Origin: Alphaproteobacteria bacterium
GTDB lineage: Bacteria > Pseudomonadota > Alphaproteobacteria > RF32 > CAG-239
NCBI GenBank assembly: GCA_015062435.1
Contig: SUUR01000006.1
Coordinates: 1-64,000, forward strand
Reading direction: 5' to 3'
DNA length: 64,000 nucleotides
Position 1 is the first letter of the stretch, and the number at the start of each line of letters is the position of its first letter. Shown piece after piece: positions 63,547 through 64,000 of this stretch. The notes below the pieces were generated by a model that was given only the letters and a program-made list of their open reading frames with translations, was not told the DNA's origin and did no database searches. Both the position numbers and the translations under genes were made by a program.

Positions 63547-64000
63547 ATGGATAATAATTCTTTGGCAGCACAAACCGCTACCAAGTGGCGTAAGAAACGT
63601 GGATCGTTAATTATGGCTTTGCATGAAATTCAAGGGGTTAAAGGTTATATTCCATGGGAAGATGCGATGGCTGTGGCAGAGGGAATGGGTATCCCTTTGG
63701 CAAGAATCTATGAAGTTTTGACTTTTTATAATTTCTTTAAATTAGATGCTCCAGGTAAGGCGGTAATCTCCGTTTGTACGGGAACAGCCTGTTATCTTAA
63801 AGGTAATGATAAAGTTCTTGAAGAATTTAAAAAAGAATTGGGAATTGGAGAAGGCGAAAGTACTCCTGATAAATTGTTCCATCTGCAAAGTGTGCGTTGT
63901 GTCGGTTGTTGCGGTTTAGCTCCGGTTTGTGTGGTCAACGGTAAAACCTATGGTAGGGTAACACCAGGTGATGTTCGCAATATTCTTGATGAATGGCGCA
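63547..64000 (+). CDS. NuoE-like NADH dehydrogenase / hydrogenase 24-kDa subunit (partial)
   Basis: The gene starts at an ATG after AAAGGAG and stays open to the right edge (151 residues). MALHEIQGVKGYIPWEDAM, followed by IYEVLTFYNFF and CTGTAC and then CVGCCG, matches the 24-kDa subunit that carries a [2Fe-2S] cluster (C-x4-C, C-x3-C). This subunit occurs in complex I and in NADH-linked formate dehydrogenases and bifurcating [FeFe] hydrogenases (HydC/HndA). The next gene, outside the window, would decide. A TTGACA at 63468 may be its -35. Confidence 0.88.
   Translation, partial: MDNNSLAAQTATKWRKKRGSLIMALHEIQGVKGYIPWEDAMAVAEGMGIPLARIYEVLTFYNFFKLDAPGKAVISVCTGTACYLKGNDKVLEEFKKELGIGEGESTPDKLFHLQSVRCVGCCGLAPVCVVNGKTYGRVTPGDVRNILDEWR

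Overview
The window looks like chromosome of an AT-rich, probably anaerobic and host-associated alphaproteobacterium. The alphaproteobacterial assignment rests on several features: a three-part transhydrogenase (PntAA/PntAB/PntB), an ATP12-type F1-ATPase assembly protein, a GapR/DUF2312 protein, a CarD regulator, a 41-residue L36 lacking the zinc ligands, an ApaG protein, and the lptF-lptD-surA-rsmA gene order. Several [FeFe]-hydrogenase genes and cysteine-rich secreted proteins point to a fermentative, gut-type lineage. That ecological reading is inference. No rRNA, tRNA, phage, insertion sequence or CRISPR array was seen.

Layout. 1-1.27 kb: end of a cluster of secreted cysteine-rich proteins, including a decayed duplicate. 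1.27-7.5 kb: ettA, rpmJ, a TetR regulator with a membrane HExxH protein, and a Mur-ligase-like enzyme. 7.7-16.1 kb: an [FeFe]-hydrogenase region on the minus strand (thioredoxin-like ferredoxin, PAS-containing sensory-type hydrogenase, SpoIIE/PP2C phosphatase, second ferredoxin, second hydrogenase), a Kef-type antiporter and, divergently, the maturase hydF. 16.1-22.5 kb: a methyltransferase, pnt genes, a split chromate transporter pair, gapR and pyruvate kinase. 22.55-23.3 kb: six tandem copies plus a fragment of a 122-bp hairpin-forming repeat. 23.4-26.7 kb: a hairpin-rich spacer and a second cluster of cysteine-rich secreted proteins paralogous to the first. 26.8-36.6 kb: glmM, small unknown genes, a further cysteine-rich exported protein, carD, apaG, a lipoprotein, hslO, recX, truA and an oxidoreductase.

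36.7-42.1 kb: a TolC-like/SPOR lipoprotein, a pentapeptide-repeat protein and a VirD4/TraG-like coupling ATPase form an unusual trio. 42.1-48.2 kb: rarA, a zeta-toxin-like kinase, rluC, an AsmA-family protein, an ATP12-like protein and acylphosphatase run in one direction with tiny gaps or overlaps. 48.3-51.1 kb: tolQ-tolR-tolA and a membrane protein. 51.1-63.4 kb: rnhB, an S66 carboxypeptidase, a phosphatase, an outer-membrane barrel, a multi-span membrane protein, then hemW, hslU, hslV, rsmA, surA, lptD and lptF on the minus strand. The right edge cuts a NuoE-like [2Fe-2S] subunit gene that may begin an NADH-linked complex.

How the genes fit together. Two hydrogenase-like proteins, their ferredoxins, HydF, transhydrogenase and the NuoE-like protein imply fermentative hydrogen and NAD(P)H balancing. 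The PAS hydrogenase paired with a PP2C-type phosphatase looks like a hydrogen or redox signalling module. The envelope genes (lptF/lptD/surA, tolQRA, AsmA, carboxypeptidase, barrel) show a Gram-negative outer membrane. The cysteine-rich proteins would be exported to the periplasm or cell surface. They are built from shared modules that appear to have been duplicated and recombined recently.
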